64,000 nt of DNA from Candidatus Kapaibacterium sp. (GTDB taxonomy: Bacteria > Bacteroidota > Ignavibacteria > Kapaibacteriales > NICIL-2). The stretch lies in NCBI GenBank assembly GCA_026003495.1, contig BPHK01000001.1:248001-312000 (forward strand). The letters are read 5' to 3'. Under the pieces are notes generated by a model that saw nothing but the letters and a program-made list of their open reading frames with translations, was not told where the DNA came from and did not search any database. A program made the position numbers and the translations under genes. This document shows, in pieces, positions 17,398 to 25,638 of this stretch (within the stretch, counting starts at the first letter, position 1; each line of letters begins with the position of its first letter).

Positions 17398-17433
17398 TGT
17401 GCCTTACACCACCTCAACTTTCGGTAAGGCACA
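17398..17433 (-). promoter_or_regulatory. leader hairpin before the 16-cysteine gene (copy B)
   Basis: TGTGCCTTAC and GTAAGGCACA form a 10-bp perfect stem around a 16-nt loop, 60 bp after the nadC stop and 37 bp before the next ATG. Relative to copy A one base pair has changed on both sides and pairing is kept. Confidence 0.6.
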
Positions 17434-17493
17434 TGCAATAACCAACCCCATGTCGAATGGTAACACGCAATTGAGACCGACTCTCTTTTGCTT

Positions 17494-18363
17494 CTACTCC
17501 AGCGCGATGTCCATCGAAATATCGAGCGCAGGTGCCGAATGCGTCAAGGCACCGACAGAGATAAAATCCACCCCCGTTTCTGCGATCGCGCGGACAGTTT
17601 GGAGTCGGACACCGCCGGAAGCTTCGGTTTCATAGCGCTGGTTGACCAACGCAACTGCACGGCGCAGGTCGTCGAGTGAGAAGTTGTCGAACATGATGCG
17701 GTGGAATCCCCCACAGGCGAGTGCACGCTCCAGCTCGCTGAGCGATTGCACCTCGATCTCGATGCGAATGCGTCCTTGCTCCCACACCTGTCGAACTGCT
17801 GCCAGTGCAGCTTCGATGCCGCCTGCTGCTGCGATGTGGTTGTCCTTGATGAGCACCATGTCGAAGAGCCCCTGCCGGTGATTGTCCGCACCACCAATGC
17901 GGCAGGCGTATTTATCGAGCAGTCGCCAACCAGGAATGGTTTTCCGCGTATCGAGAATGCGAGTGCCGGTCCCTGCAACAGCCTCGACGTACTGGCGTGT
18001 CAAGGTCGCTACACCGCTCATTCGTTGGAGAAAATTTAGCGCTGTGCGTTCTGCTGCCAGCAGCGAGCGTGCCGAACCGTAAATGTGGGCCAGTGGCGTG
18101 CCCGCAGCAACGCTGTCGCCTTCGCCGGCGAGTTCTTCCCATGCGGTGCTGGGGTCAACGGTGCGGAACACCAACGCAGCGACGGGCAAACCGCAAATGA
18201 CCCCCGGCGATTTTGCCACCAGCGTTGCTCGTGCGCGACGATCAGCGGGAATGGTCGCTTCGCTGGTGATGTCCCCACTACCGATGTCTTCGGCGAGGGC
18301 GATCTGCACAAGCCGCAGCACCGAGGCATCGTAGAGCGCCTTATGCTGAACGTGCTGCACCAT
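17494..18363 (-). CDS. nadC: nicotinate-nucleotide pyrophosphorylase (quinolinate phosphoribosyltransferase)
   Basis: 289 residues. It converts quinolinate and PRPP into nicotinate mononucleotide. Characteristic segments are ALAEDIGSGDITSEA near residue 21, ERTALNFLQRMSGVAT in the middle, and the active-site stretch LDTRKTIPGWRLLDKYACR followed by GGADNHRQGLFDMVLIKDNH. The C-terminal part has EIEVQSLSEL and IMFDNFSLDDLR. The chosen ATG overlaps the kmo stop by 23 bp. Pairing with kmo suggests quinolinate is drawn from tryptophan. Its 3' third is duplicated at 14049-14388. Confidence 0.95.
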   Translation of the reverse strand: MVQHVQHKALYDASVLRLVQIALAEDIGSGDITSEATIPADRRARATLVAKSPGVICGLPVAALVFRTVDPSTAWEELAGEGDSVAAGTPLAHIYGSARSLLAAERTALNFLQRMSGVATLTRQYVEAVAGTGTRILDTRKTIPGWRLLDKYACRIGGADNHRQGLFDMVLIKDNHIAAAGGIEAALAAVRQVWEQGRIRIEIEVQSLSELERALACGGFHRIMFDNFSLDDLRRAVALVNQRYETEASGGVRLQTVRAIAETGVDFISVGALTHSAPALDISMDIALE

Positions 18364-19699
18364 ATCGCTCGAGAATCTGACGGTACGTGTCGAGCATTGC
18401 TGGATCATCCCAGCGGTGGTCAATATCCGGCAACGCCATGATCTGGCTGATGACACGTTCGTTCGCCTGGCCGCGGCGGTACGCTTCGTCGTAGGAAACC
18501 TCCGGCGTGAACGTCACCAGGGTGTAGAGCGGCGTGTACAGCTCCGGGAAGTGCTCGAACAGGAGAAGCTCGATCTTCTTGCGCAGGATAAAGCGTGGAT
18601 CGGCGACTTTATCGCGCATTTCGACGAAGTTGTCGAGCGCAAGCTGCGCGACAGCATCGCCAGCGGGTTTGCGCATGCGTTGGTATTCGGCAAGCGCTGC
18701 ATCCCAATCGTCCGAGAAGCGATCGAGCAGCTCGTCGAGGATTCGACAATCCTCGAAGCCAGCGTTCATGCCTTGTCCATAGAACGGCACGATTGCATGC
18801 GCTGCATCGCCGATGAGCACCGTTCGCCCCACCACCCACGGATAGCACCGAATTGTCACGAGCGAAGAAAGCGGGTTGCGCTCGAAGTCTTCCAGAAGCG
18901 TCGGCATGTGGGGGACAGCATCGGGGAAGAAGCGCTCGAAGAATGCCGATACGTCGGCACGGGTGCGAAGCTGTTCGAACGAAACTTCTCCCTCGAACGG
19001 CAGAAATAGCGTGCACGTGAAGGTGCCTTCCGGGTTGGGCAGTGCAATCATCATGAAACTGTGGCGCGGCCAAATGTGGAGCGCATTTGGTTCCATCCGG
19101 AATCCCCCGCCCTCGGCTGCTGGGATGGTCAGTTCTTTGTAGCCGTACTCGAGGTACTCCTGGCAGTAGTTGTATCGGTCGCGGTAGTGGAGTGCATCGC
19201 GGACCGAAGAGAACGCACCATCGGCACCAACGAGCACATCGCATTCGATCCGGCGCTGCTCGCCAGTGGCGGTGTGCACAAACGTTGCGGCTGGTACATC
19301 GGGATCTACGCCGACGCAGCGCCATTCAAATTCCAGGGTAACATTGGGCAAGCGGTCGGCTGCTTCTACCAATGCCAGGTTGAGGTGCCCACGCGATAGT
19401 GAGCGGATTGCTTGCCCTGCTATGCCGTAGGGTTGGAATTCGAGCGTTGAATCCTCGTGGTGAATCATTCGTCCCCGCATGGGGATCGTCAAGGGGAGGA
19501 CACTCTCGGCAATGCCCGCCCGCTCGAGCGCTCGAATGCCACGGTCGCTCAAGGCAAGATTGATCGAGCGCCCGCCAGCAAAACCATGCCGGCGCATGTC
19601 CGGTCGCCGCTCCACAACATGCACGGCGTAGCCGCGCCGCCCGAGCAAGAGTGCGAGCAATGCGCCAACGAGTCCACCGCCAACGATGACAATTTCCAT
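18341..19699 (-). CDS. kmo: kynurenine 3-monooxygenase
   Basis: 452 residues of a flavoprotein hydroxylase. The N-terminal dinucleotide fold starts MEIVIVGGGLVGALLALLL. The family blocks GGRSINLALSDRGIRALERAG and the FAD-ribityl segment VLIGDAAHAIVPFYGQGMNAGFED are clear, and the GRSINLALS block separates KMO from other phenol-type hydroxylases. It hydroxylates kynurenine using NADPH and oxygen. The C-terminal extension of about 70 residues may carry membrane-association helices as in other KMOs. Overlap with nadC points to kynurenine-dependent NAD synthesis. Confidence 0.93.
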   Translation of the reverse strand: MEIVIVGGGLVGALLALLLGRRGYAVHVVERRPDMRRHGFAGGRSINLALSDRGIRALERAGIAESVLPLTIPMRGRMIHHEDSTLEFQPYGIAGQAIRSLSRGHLNLALVEAADRLPNVTLEFEWRCVGVDPDVPAATFVHTATGEQRRIECDVLVGADGAFSSVRDALHYRDRYNYCQEYLEYGYKELTIPAAEGGGFRMEPNALHIWPRHSFMMIALPNPEGTFTCTLFLPFEGEVSFEQLRTRADVSAFFERFFPDAVPHMPTLLEDFERNPLSSLVTIRCYPWVVGRTVLIGDAAHAIVPFYGQGMNAGFEDCRILDELLDRFSDDWDAALAEYQRMRKPAGDAVAQLALDNFVEMRDKVADPRFILRKKIELLLFEHFPELYTPLYTLVTFTPEVSYDEAYRRGQANERVISQIMALPDIDHRWDDPAMLDTYRQILERYGAARSA

Positions 19700-19706
19700 G
19701 GCACTG

Positions 19707-20471
19707 TCAGAATGGATACTGGACCCAGAGTGACACTTGCAGAAATTGTTCGATTGGTTCGTTGGTTTGAAAAATCGTCGTCGGCGTTAGCAGCCCTGCG
19801 CGACGGTTGCGGTCGGTCGTGCGCATGTCGCGTCCGATGAGGTTGAAAGCTCCCCAAGCAAGGCTGAGGTTGATGAGAACTTTTTCGTCGAGGACGCCTT
19901 GGGCACCGAGCCGAAGTGCGCCTCCACCACGGAAGACTGTCGGCTTGAGCGTTGTGTCAATCGAATAGTCGGGGATAACCTGCCCGGTTGCTTTGTCGCT
20001 GACCAGGTAGAGGAAGTGCGGCCCTTCAACCAGCGAAATGCGCGGTTCGATGCTGGCGTAGAGGAATGCCTGCGCGAGTGGTAAATCAGCGTAACGGTAC
20101 TGCAGACCTGCAGAGAGCGAGAACATGTCGGCTGCGACTTCCGCTCGACCGATGTAGAGCAAGTTTTCCTGCCGTTGCTTGCCGCGAAAAAAAATTGCTT
20201 CGACGCTCACGGGCAAAAACCACCGCGCCTGCTGGTCGAGTGCCTGGAGAAAGCGAACCGTCAGTCCTGACTGTGCACCAATGAAGCGCGAACCAGTCAC
20301 GTAGAGACTACCAGAATCGTTGTTTGCAGGAGTGAAGATGAGGTTCGTCGCAGTGCTGCCAACCAGGAACGTTGCCGTATAGCCAGCTGCTGCGGTGGTG
20401 CGGTAGATCTGGGCGGTGCCTGTGGTGATTGCAATCGAAGCGAGCAGGAGGACAATGCGCGCTGGTGACAT
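19707..20471 (-). CDS. predicted outer membrane beta-barrel protein
   Basis: 254 residues with a signal peptide (MSPARIVLLLASIAITTGTAQ) and amphipathic beta strands ending in a C-terminal aromatic (VSLWVQYPF). No family is recognised. An ATG 24 bp upstream would add a non-signal N-terminus, so 20471 is preferred. It is 8 bp upstream of kmo, so kmo and nadC may be read through from it, but nothing links the functions. A TATATTCG element lies 32 bp before the start. Confidence 0.7.
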   Translation of the reverse strand: MSPARIVLLLASIAITTGTAQIYRTTAAAGYTATFLVGSTATNLIFTPANNDSGSLYVTGSRFIGAQSGLTVRFLQALDQQARWFLPVSVEAIFFRGKQRQENLLYIGRAEVAADMFSLSAGLQYRYADLPLAQAFLYASIEPRISLVEGPHFLYLVSDKATGQVIPDYSIDTTLKPTVFRGGGALRLGAQGVLDEKVLINLSLAWGAFNLIGRDMRTTDRNRRAGLLTPTTIFQTNEPIEQFLQVSLWVQYPF

Positions 20472-20502
20472 GACGATGCCGCGTGGATTCAACAAGTGCG
20501 AG

Positions 20503-20510
20503 CGAATATA
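20503..20510 (-). promoter_or_regulatory. candidate -7 element (TATATTCG)
   Basis: The minus strand reads TATATTCG, one mismatch from TAnnTTTG, 32 bp before the ATG at 20471. It would drive the barrel gene, kmo and nadC. Confidence 0.35.
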
Positions 20511-20543
20511 CGAGCCACTTTCCTCGAAGCAAGCCTGCCGCCA

Positions 20544-21491
20544 CTACACTTGCTCGCGGATGTGATACTCTCGTGTGCTCTGCGATTGGCGGACGATCAG
20601 CTCGCCGACCAACCCAATCGAAATGAGCTGCATGCCGACAATCATGAACGCAACGGCCATCAGCAGGAGCGGGCGGTTGGTCAGGTACGTCCCCCCGAGC
20701 ATCCATTCGATCGTCAGCCCAAGCGCAATTGCAAAGCCAACGACCAACAGCAGCGTGCCGATCGAACCAAACAGATGCAACGGGCGCTTCAGGTAGCGCG
20801 TGGTCAAAATCACCGTCAGCAGATCCAGGAAGCCTTTGATGTAGCGGCTGGCGCCGAACTTCGAGCGCCCGTACTTGCGGCGGTGATGCTGGACGGGAAT
20901 TTCCGTGACGCGGAATCCTTCCCAATGCGCCAGCGCAGGGATGTAGCGGTGCATCTCGCCGTAGAGCGTCAGCGTGCGGATGACCTCAGCGCGATAGGCT
21001 TTCAATCCACAGTTGAAGTCATGGAGCCGAAGCCCGCTGACTGCAGAGACAACAGCGTTGAACAGTTTCGATGGGAGCGTTTTCTCAAGCGGATCGTGCC
21101 GGACTTGCTTCCAGCCCGAGACCAAGTCGTAGCCGTCGTCGAGCACAGCCAGAAGTCGCGGGATTTCTGCGGGGTCGTCCTGCAAGTCTGCATCGAGTGT
21201 GACGACGAGTTCATAACGTGCGTGCTCGAACCCCACAGCGAGTGCAGCGGATTTGCCGTAGTTGCGGCGGAAGCGAATGCCGCGGATACGCGGGTTCCGC
21301 TCGTGTGCGTGGCGGACGATTGCAAACGAGCCATCACGCGAGCCATCGTCAACGAAAATGATTTCGTAGCGGTCGCCAGCAAGCGCTGCCAGCACCATCT
21401 CGAGACGTTCGATGAGCTCGCCAAGCGAGGCTTCTTCGTCGAGCATCGGGATGACTGCGCTAATGCCACGGTCGCTGTAGGGTGCGTTCAT
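20544..21491 (-). CDS. GT2 family glycosyltransferase, polyprenyl-phosphate type
   Basis: 315 residues. The cytoplasmic GT-A domain (1-220) has ISAVIPMLDEEASL, the DDG motif in EIIFVDDGSRDGS, the DxD-type ELVVTLDADLQDDP and the acceptor-side HHRRKYGRSKFG. Two C-terminal membrane helices follow (FGSIGTLLLVVGFAIALGL and LLLMAVAFMIVGMQL). This layout fits DPM1/GtrB-like enzymes that charge undecaprenyl phosphate with a sugar for surface polymer modification. The ATG at 21491 is preferred to a TTG 33 bp upstream. Confidence 0.88.
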   Translation of the reverse strand: MNAPYSDRGISAVIPMLDEEASLGELIERLEMVLAALAGDRYEIIFVDDGSRDGSFAIVRHAHERNPRIRGIRFRRNYGKSAALAVGFEHARYELVVTLDADLQDDPAEIPRLLAVLDDGYDLVSGWKQVRHDPLEKTLPSKLFNAVVSAVSGLRLHDFNCGLKAYRAEVIRTLTLYGEMHRYIPALAHWEGFRVTEIPVQHHRRKYGRSKFGASRYIKGFLDLLTVILTTRYLKRPLHLFGSIGTLLLVVGFAIALGLTIEWMLGGTYLTNRPLLLMAVAFMIVGMQLISIGLVGELIVRQSQSTREYHIREQV

Positions 21492-21527
21492 TGGAGTTCC
21501 ATCCGGTCGGTGAACCAGTGGCAAATA

Positions 21528-22475
21528 TCACTGTTGCCTGCCGATCAACGTGCGAATTCCGTAGCGGTAGAGCATCCACCGTGCATCGCGCAGGACGCTG
21601 ATCAGCGGTAGCTCTGCGTACGCCTCGACTGTGAATGCGAAGTTGCCGAACGATGCTTGCCAGCCAGCGGCAATCTCTGCGTGCCAGCGCAGTGGGGTTG
21701 CCGTCGAAAGCCGGGCTTTATTCATCAGGGTGACGGTATCCTGGCCGTTCCCATAGCGGATTGCATCTTTTGCATCGGCAATCTGAACGTACTGCGTGGC
21801 TTCGCTCAGCACGAGCGCAGCAGCGTGGATGCTTGCAGCAGCGTAGTAGAACGAGCTCATGCGGTCAATGACATCGAGCCTTCGGATTGTATCGAGTCGC
21901 AGCGGTTCGGACATGACGAACGCGCCGTAGATCGGCACAGCAACGCCGAGCCGCGCGCCGAGGAAGTGCTCGTTGTTGAACAGCACGCTCACTTCTCGGA
22001 AGGGCGTTGGCTGTCCGCTGAGCGCCAGATACTTGCGCGAGGTGTCGAGGCTGTAGAGCCGCTCCCGCGAGAGCTCATAGGCCACATCGAGCCGCGCCAT
22101 GCAATGCAGAAGTGGAAGCATCCACTCGAGCCGAAGATTGATTGGCGCGCTATAGCCGAGACTGGGGAAATCATCATCGGCATCGTCGCTCGACCATGGC
22201 TTTTTGATGTCGTCTTCGTGGCTGCGAAAGGGATTGTCTGCGCTCCAGCGGCCGGCAATCGGGCGGGTGCCGGAAGTTGTGATGCTCGTGGCGCTCGAGT
22301 GCTGGTAGAAGTTGAGCGTCGAGCCGGCAAAATACCCGATAGCAGCGTAGGGACGTGGAAACCAGCCCGTCGAGATGTACTGGAAAAAGTCGTTCCAGCC
22401 GAGGCTATCGTCGGCAGCTGCAGCGCACGAAACGCTTGCCGCAAGCGCGATGGCAAGGACGGCGATTGCTCTCAT
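21528..22475 (-). CDS. porin-like exported protein of unknown function
   Basis: 315 residues. A signal peptide (MRAIAVLAIALAASVSCAAA) precedes a predicted barrel or beta-rich domain with many aromatic and Asp residues (WNDFFQYISTGWFPRPYAAIG) and strand-like repeats towards the C-terminus. It follows the PD40/OmpA lipoprotein gene by a few bases and lies 36 bp before the polyprenyl glycosyltransferase, so it is in the same transcription unit. No family is recognised. An ATG at 22484 is also possible. Confidence 0.7.
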   Translation of the reverse strand: MRAIAVLAIALAASVSCAAAADDSLGWNDFFQYISTGWFPRPYAAIGYFAGSTLNFYQHSSATSITTSGTRPIAGRWSADNPFRSHEDDIKKPWSSDDADDDFPSLGYSAPINLRLEWMLPLLHCMARLDVAYELSRERLYSLDTSRKYLALSGQPTPFREVSVLFNNEHFLGARLGVAVPIYGAFVMSEPLRLDTIRRLDVIDRMSSFYYAAASIHAAALVLSEATQYVQIADAKDAIRYGNGQDTVTLMNKARLSTATPLRWHAEIAAGWQASFGNFAFTVEAYAELPLISVLRDARWMLYRYGIRTLIGRQQ

Positions 22476-22485
22476 GACAAGCATC

Positions 22486-24153
22486 TCAGTGGAGAACTTT
22501 CGATAGTTCCACACGCCGATTCCGCCGGTAGTACTGGTCGGTCGGCTCGCCAGGGCGGCGGGGGAGGAGCTGGCGCTCGCCAGCGGAGATGCCTTCGAGC
22601 AACTCTTTCGGTACACCACGTCTGGTGAGTTCCTCGATGACGAACTCGACGCGGCGCTGCCCAAGCTGGAGGTTGTATTGGTCGCTGCCGTTGGGGTCGG
22701 TGTGCCCAACGAGCACGATGCGCTTGATGCGGTCGCGGTAGCGGAGGATGTTCGCTGCGACGCGGTCGAGTTCTTCTGTCCACCGACGGTTGGTTTGCAT
22801 TCCATTGGAGTCGAGGACGAAGTCGTATGGCACGCGTGCTTGGTCGTGGGGGAAGTTGATGCGGAGCGTCAGGACCAGCGGAATCGTCAGTGCATCGGGC
22901 AACGTCACGAGTGTATCGCTACGCCGAAGGCGGATGCGACGTGCGTCGTAGAAGCCGCTGCCGCTTTCTGCGACAAGTTCGAGTTCGCGTTCGGTCGGGA
23001 CGGTAAGCTCGAATGCGCCGGTTGAGTCGCTCTGGGTCTGCGCAACTGTTCGGCGGCGTTCGAGGTCGCGGACACTCACATCGGCGCCAACAGCGGGCAG
23101 TCGGTCAGCAGTGCGGACGCGGCCGCGCAGACGTGCTGTCGGCGTTTGGAGCTCAACCTCGGTTATTGCAGGCGGCGGTGCTTTCGGGCGCTCGAGTTTT
23201 TCTGCAACGTAGAGGTCGAAATTTTGTGCTCGACGGTTGGAGCTCCAGTAGAGGAGGGATTTCCAATCGCCTGGTGTCGAGGGGAAGATTTCATCGGCTG
23301 CTGTGTTGATTGGTGGGCGGAGATGTTTGAGCGTTTCGGCGATGACGCTCTCCCCGCGTCGCACAAGGCGTGCAGCAAAAAGGTCGTAGCCGCCGAGGGT
23401 CTCGTGTCCACTCGACGAAAAAAGGAGCGTACCATCGCGCGTAAGGAAGGGCGAGAGTTCGTCACACGGCGAATTGACTGCCGGACCGAGGTTGCGGAGC
23501 GTATCCCACTGTCCGTTGCACCGCTGGACGGAGTACCACAGGTCCAATCCGCCGTAGCCACCAGGGCGGTCGGAGGCGACGATCAAAAGCTGACCATCGG
23601 CGCTGAGGGTGGGGTGGGAAGCCCAGGAGTGTTCATCCAGGAGCAGCGGTTGGAGTTGAATTCGGGCCTGCTCGGCGAGGTTGCCGCTGATGCGGACGAT
23701 CTCGGCGCGACGGTTGGTGTCGAGTGCGCTCGCAAGGGCAAGTCCGCCAGCGCTGGTGAAACTACCGAGGCTGCGGTAGTGGCCCAGTGGGAATGCATCC
23801 GCTGAGCAGTCGAGCGAATCGGTCGCAATGCGGCGTGCCCAGTGGAGCGACTGCTCCGATCGGCTCCCACGCGTTACGATCGCGCTCTGGCGATCGGCGA
23901 ACCATACGGCATATTCTTCGGCATCGGTATTGGCACCACTGACTGGGCGTACACGCCAGTAGAACTGCGCGTCTCTATGGGGAGGGGCTGTCGTCGTATC
24001 AAGCGATTCACCGTGCCAGGGGCGCGCTTGACATTCTGGTGCTGGCGGGGGCGGACACTCCGAGAGACGTACTGAGGGAAGTTCTCGGAGAAGAACGTCG
24101 CGACAACCGAGTGCTGTTAGTCCAAGTGCAAGTGTGAACGCTAAAAAACGCAT
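22486..24153 (-). CDS. OmpA-family lipoprotein with PD40 beta-propeller (PorE-like architecture)
   Basis: 555 residues. The lipobox LALGLTALGC gives an acylated Cys17. Residues 170-330 carry PD40/WD40-like repeats (PTLSADGQLLIVASDRPGGY, SPFLTRDGTLLFSSSG, FDLYVAEKL). A carboxypeptidase-regulatory-like sandwich follows (about 345-420), then an OmpA peptidoglycan-binding domain (IVLVGHTDPNGSDQYN...LGQRRVEFV, ending YRRNRRVEL). This order resembles PorE of the T9SS, which links the secretion machine to peptidoglycan, but PorE's TPR region is not evident. The start overlaps aat by 13 bp. Confidence 0.82.
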   Translation of the reverse strand: MRFLAFTLALGLTALGCRDVLLRELPSVRLSECPPPPAPECQARPWHGESLDTTTAPPHRDAQFYWRVRPVSGANTDAEEYAVWFADRQSAIVTRGSRSEQSLHWARRIATDSLDCSADAFPLGHYRSLGSFTSAGGLALASALDTNRRAEIVRISGNLAEQARIQLQPLLLDEHSWASHPTLSADGQLLIVASDRPGGYGGLDLWYSVQRCNGQWDTLRNLGPAVNSPCDELSPFLTRDGTLLFSSSGHETLGGYDLFAARLVRRGESVIAETLKHLRPPINTAADEIFPSTPGDWKSLLYWSSNRRAQNFDLYVAEKLERPKAPPPAITEVELQTPTARLRGRVRTADRLPAVGADVSVRDLERRRTVAQTQSDSTGAFELTVPTERELELVAESGSGFYDARRIRLRRSDTLVTLPDALTIPLVLTLRINFPHDQARVPYDFVLDSNGMQTNRRWTEELDRVAANILRYRDRIKRIVLVGHTDPNGSDQYNLQLGQRRVEFVIEELTRRGVPKELLEGISAGERQLLPRRPGEPTDQYYRRNRRVELSKVLH

Positions 24154-24746
24154 GGCTGTGCGATTGCCTCCGTAAGTTTGGCAAGGTACGCTCGGCGTGG
24201 AATTTCTATTGCACCGAGGGAAACAGTGAACGGATTTGCGTACTGCGTATCGAGCAGCGTAAAGCCTTGCTGGCGCAAGTGCTCGACCAGATGCGCAAAG
24301 CACACTTTCGCCGCGTTGCTGACATGCGAGAACATGGACTCACCAAAGAATGCACCACCGATAGCGACACCGTAGAGGCCGCCGACGAGGGTCTCGCCCT
24401 GCCATGCCTCGACAGAGTGAGCGTAGCCGAGCGCGTGCAGTCGGCAGTAGAGCCGCTGGAGGTCTTGCGAAATCCACGTGTAGGGACGGCTTGCGCAGTG
24501 GTGAATCACCTTTTCGAAATCAGCGTTTCTACGCACAGCGAAGACGCCTTTTCGGATGAGCACGCGGACCGAGCGAGCAATGTGTGCATGGTCGAGCGGA
24601 ATAATCGCACGCGGATCGGGCGAATGCCAGAGTACGACGTGTTCGGTCTCCGCCATCGGGAAAAAGCCTGTGCGGTATGCCTCGAGCAACTGCTCGAGGG
24701 TGACGAGTTTGCTCGGCTGCGGCATCAAGTGGAAGAAAGCGTTCAT
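24141..24746 (-). CDS. aat: leucyl/phenylalanyl-tRNA--protein transferase
   Basis: 201 residues, the usual size. The family signature is clear: LLEAYRTGFFPMAE, LWHSPDPRAIIPLD, TWISQDLQRLYCRLHALGYAHSVEAW, and VGGLYGVAIGGAFFGESMFS. It adds Leu or Phe from a charged tRNA to proteins with N-terminal Arg or Lys and so marks them for ClpAP (N-end rule). The ATG at 24746 was chosen because the family starts near this residue; the longer open frame upstream is antisense to a plus-strand gene. Confidence 0.95.
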   Translation of the reverse strand: MNAFFHLMPQPSKLVTLEQLLEAYRTGFFPMAETEHVVLWHSPDPRAIIPLDHAHIARSVRVLIRKGVFAVRRNADFEKVIHHCASRPYTWISQDLQRLYCRLHALGYAHSVEAWQGETLVGGLYGVAIGGAFFGESMFSHVSNAAKVCFAHLVEHLRQQGFTLLDTQYANPFTVSLGAIEIPRRAYLAKLTEAIAQPCVF

Positions 24747-24787
24747 CGCTGGTAGCGTCTGGCACGTCACAGGCAAATTTCGGAATC

Positions 24788-24797
24788 TGTTCAACAA
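24788..24797 (+). promoter_or_regulatory. leader element TGTTCAACAA
   Basis: TGTTCAACAA starts 25 nt before the ATG at 24813, a variant of the TGTTnnAC element seen before groES, groEL and rplL. Confidence 0.35.
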
Positions 24798-24812
24798 CTG
24801 ACACACCTGACC

Positions 24813-25604
24813 ATGAGGATTCGCTTCGTAGCAGTCATTGGGATGATGCTTGCGCTCAATGCAGCCTATGGACAGCAAACGGAGCCGCCGATCGCCGGCG
24901 CCGTGCGTGACACGTTCGACGAAGAGCAACAAATCGAACGCTTGCGCCAGAAACCGCTTACGTGGTTTGGGAGCTTCTCCTTTGCGTATTCCCAGCCACG
25001 TGGCAACTTCAAGCGCTTCCTCGATAGCATCAACACGAGCTGGGGACTTGGCTTTAGCTTCAATGGTGGGTACAAGCTTTCCGACGTCCCCATCGCTATT
25101 GGCGCAGACCTCGGCGTGCTCTTCTATGGCTCCCAGGACCGTACCTACCAAACGCAGTTGGTCATCGGCGGTATCCCCCGAATGGTGTATGATACGGTGA
25201 GTACGAGCATCGTATTTATACCGATAACTGTCCTTGCACGAATTGCGCCGGACATCGGCTGGGTGCAACCCTACGTCGAGGCAGGAGCTGGGCTGACGGT
25301 GATTAGCTCGACGTACTCGCTCAAGTCGAACCTTGGTGGTGAGCAGAACGATTCCCGTTCCCACGTGCCCTTCCAGTACTCCGTCGGCGCAGGTTTGAAC
25401 GTCAAAGTCGCTGACGTGTTCAATCTTCCAGTGTCGCGGCAAGCCTACTACGTCAACCTTGGTCTGCGGTACATCTACGGTGATTGGTCTGACTACACGT
25501 TCTGGAGAGTGGCTGATGATGGATCGCGCTCCATTGAAACGATTACAGGCGCATCGCGGACCGATCTCTACGTCATCACACTCGGCGTGCAGGTAGCGTT
25601 TTAG
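24813..25604 (+). CDS. predicted outer membrane beta-barrel protein
   Basis: 263 residues. The signal peptide MRIRFVAVIGMMLALNAAYG precedes strand-rich sequence with alternating residues (FSFAYSQPRGNFKRF, LGFSFNGGYKL) and a C-terminal strand ending LGVQVAF, typical of small OmpA/OprF-type barrels without a peptidoglycan domain. The ligand or role is unknown. It is the first of three short exported genes in a row (24813-26639) that may form an envelope operon. Confidence 0.75.
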   Translation: MRIRFVAVIGMMLALNAAYGQQTEPPIAGAVRDTFDEEQQIERLRQKPLTWFGSFSFAYSQPRGNFKRFLDSINTSWGLGFSFNGGYKLSDVPIAIGADLGVLFYGSQDRTYQTQLVIGGIPRMVYDTVSTSIVFIPITVLARIAPDIGWVQPYVEAGAGLTVISSTYSLKSNLGGEQNDSRSHVPFQYSVGAGLNVKVADVFNLPVSRQAYYVNLGLRYIYGDWSDYTFWRVADDGSRSIETITGASRTDLYVITLGVQVAF

Positions 25605-25613
25605 CGTCGGTTA

Positions 25614-25621
25614 TGTTTCAC
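25614..25621 (+). promoter_or_regulatory. leader element TGTTTCAC
   Basis: TGTTTCAC starts 25 nt before the ATG at 25639; the same eight bases start 27 nt before groEL. Confidence 0.4.
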
Positions 25622-25638
25622 TGTTTCCCCATGATGCA

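Larger units (their letters stand above)
14427..17833 (-). repeat. upstream copy of the 3.4-kb tandem duplication
   Basis: The partner of 10929-14388, with the same order and orientation. Its nadC belongs to the intact gene and its outer-membrane gene is cut at the joint. That is exactly the structure expected from a single tandem duplication with end points inside nadC and inside the barrel gene. Confidence 0.8.

Noticed and set aside
10929-17833. Insertion-sequence or transposon origin for the duplicated cassette
   Set aside because: No transposase, terminal inverted repeats or target duplication are visible. The joint structure is explained by simple tandem duplication.
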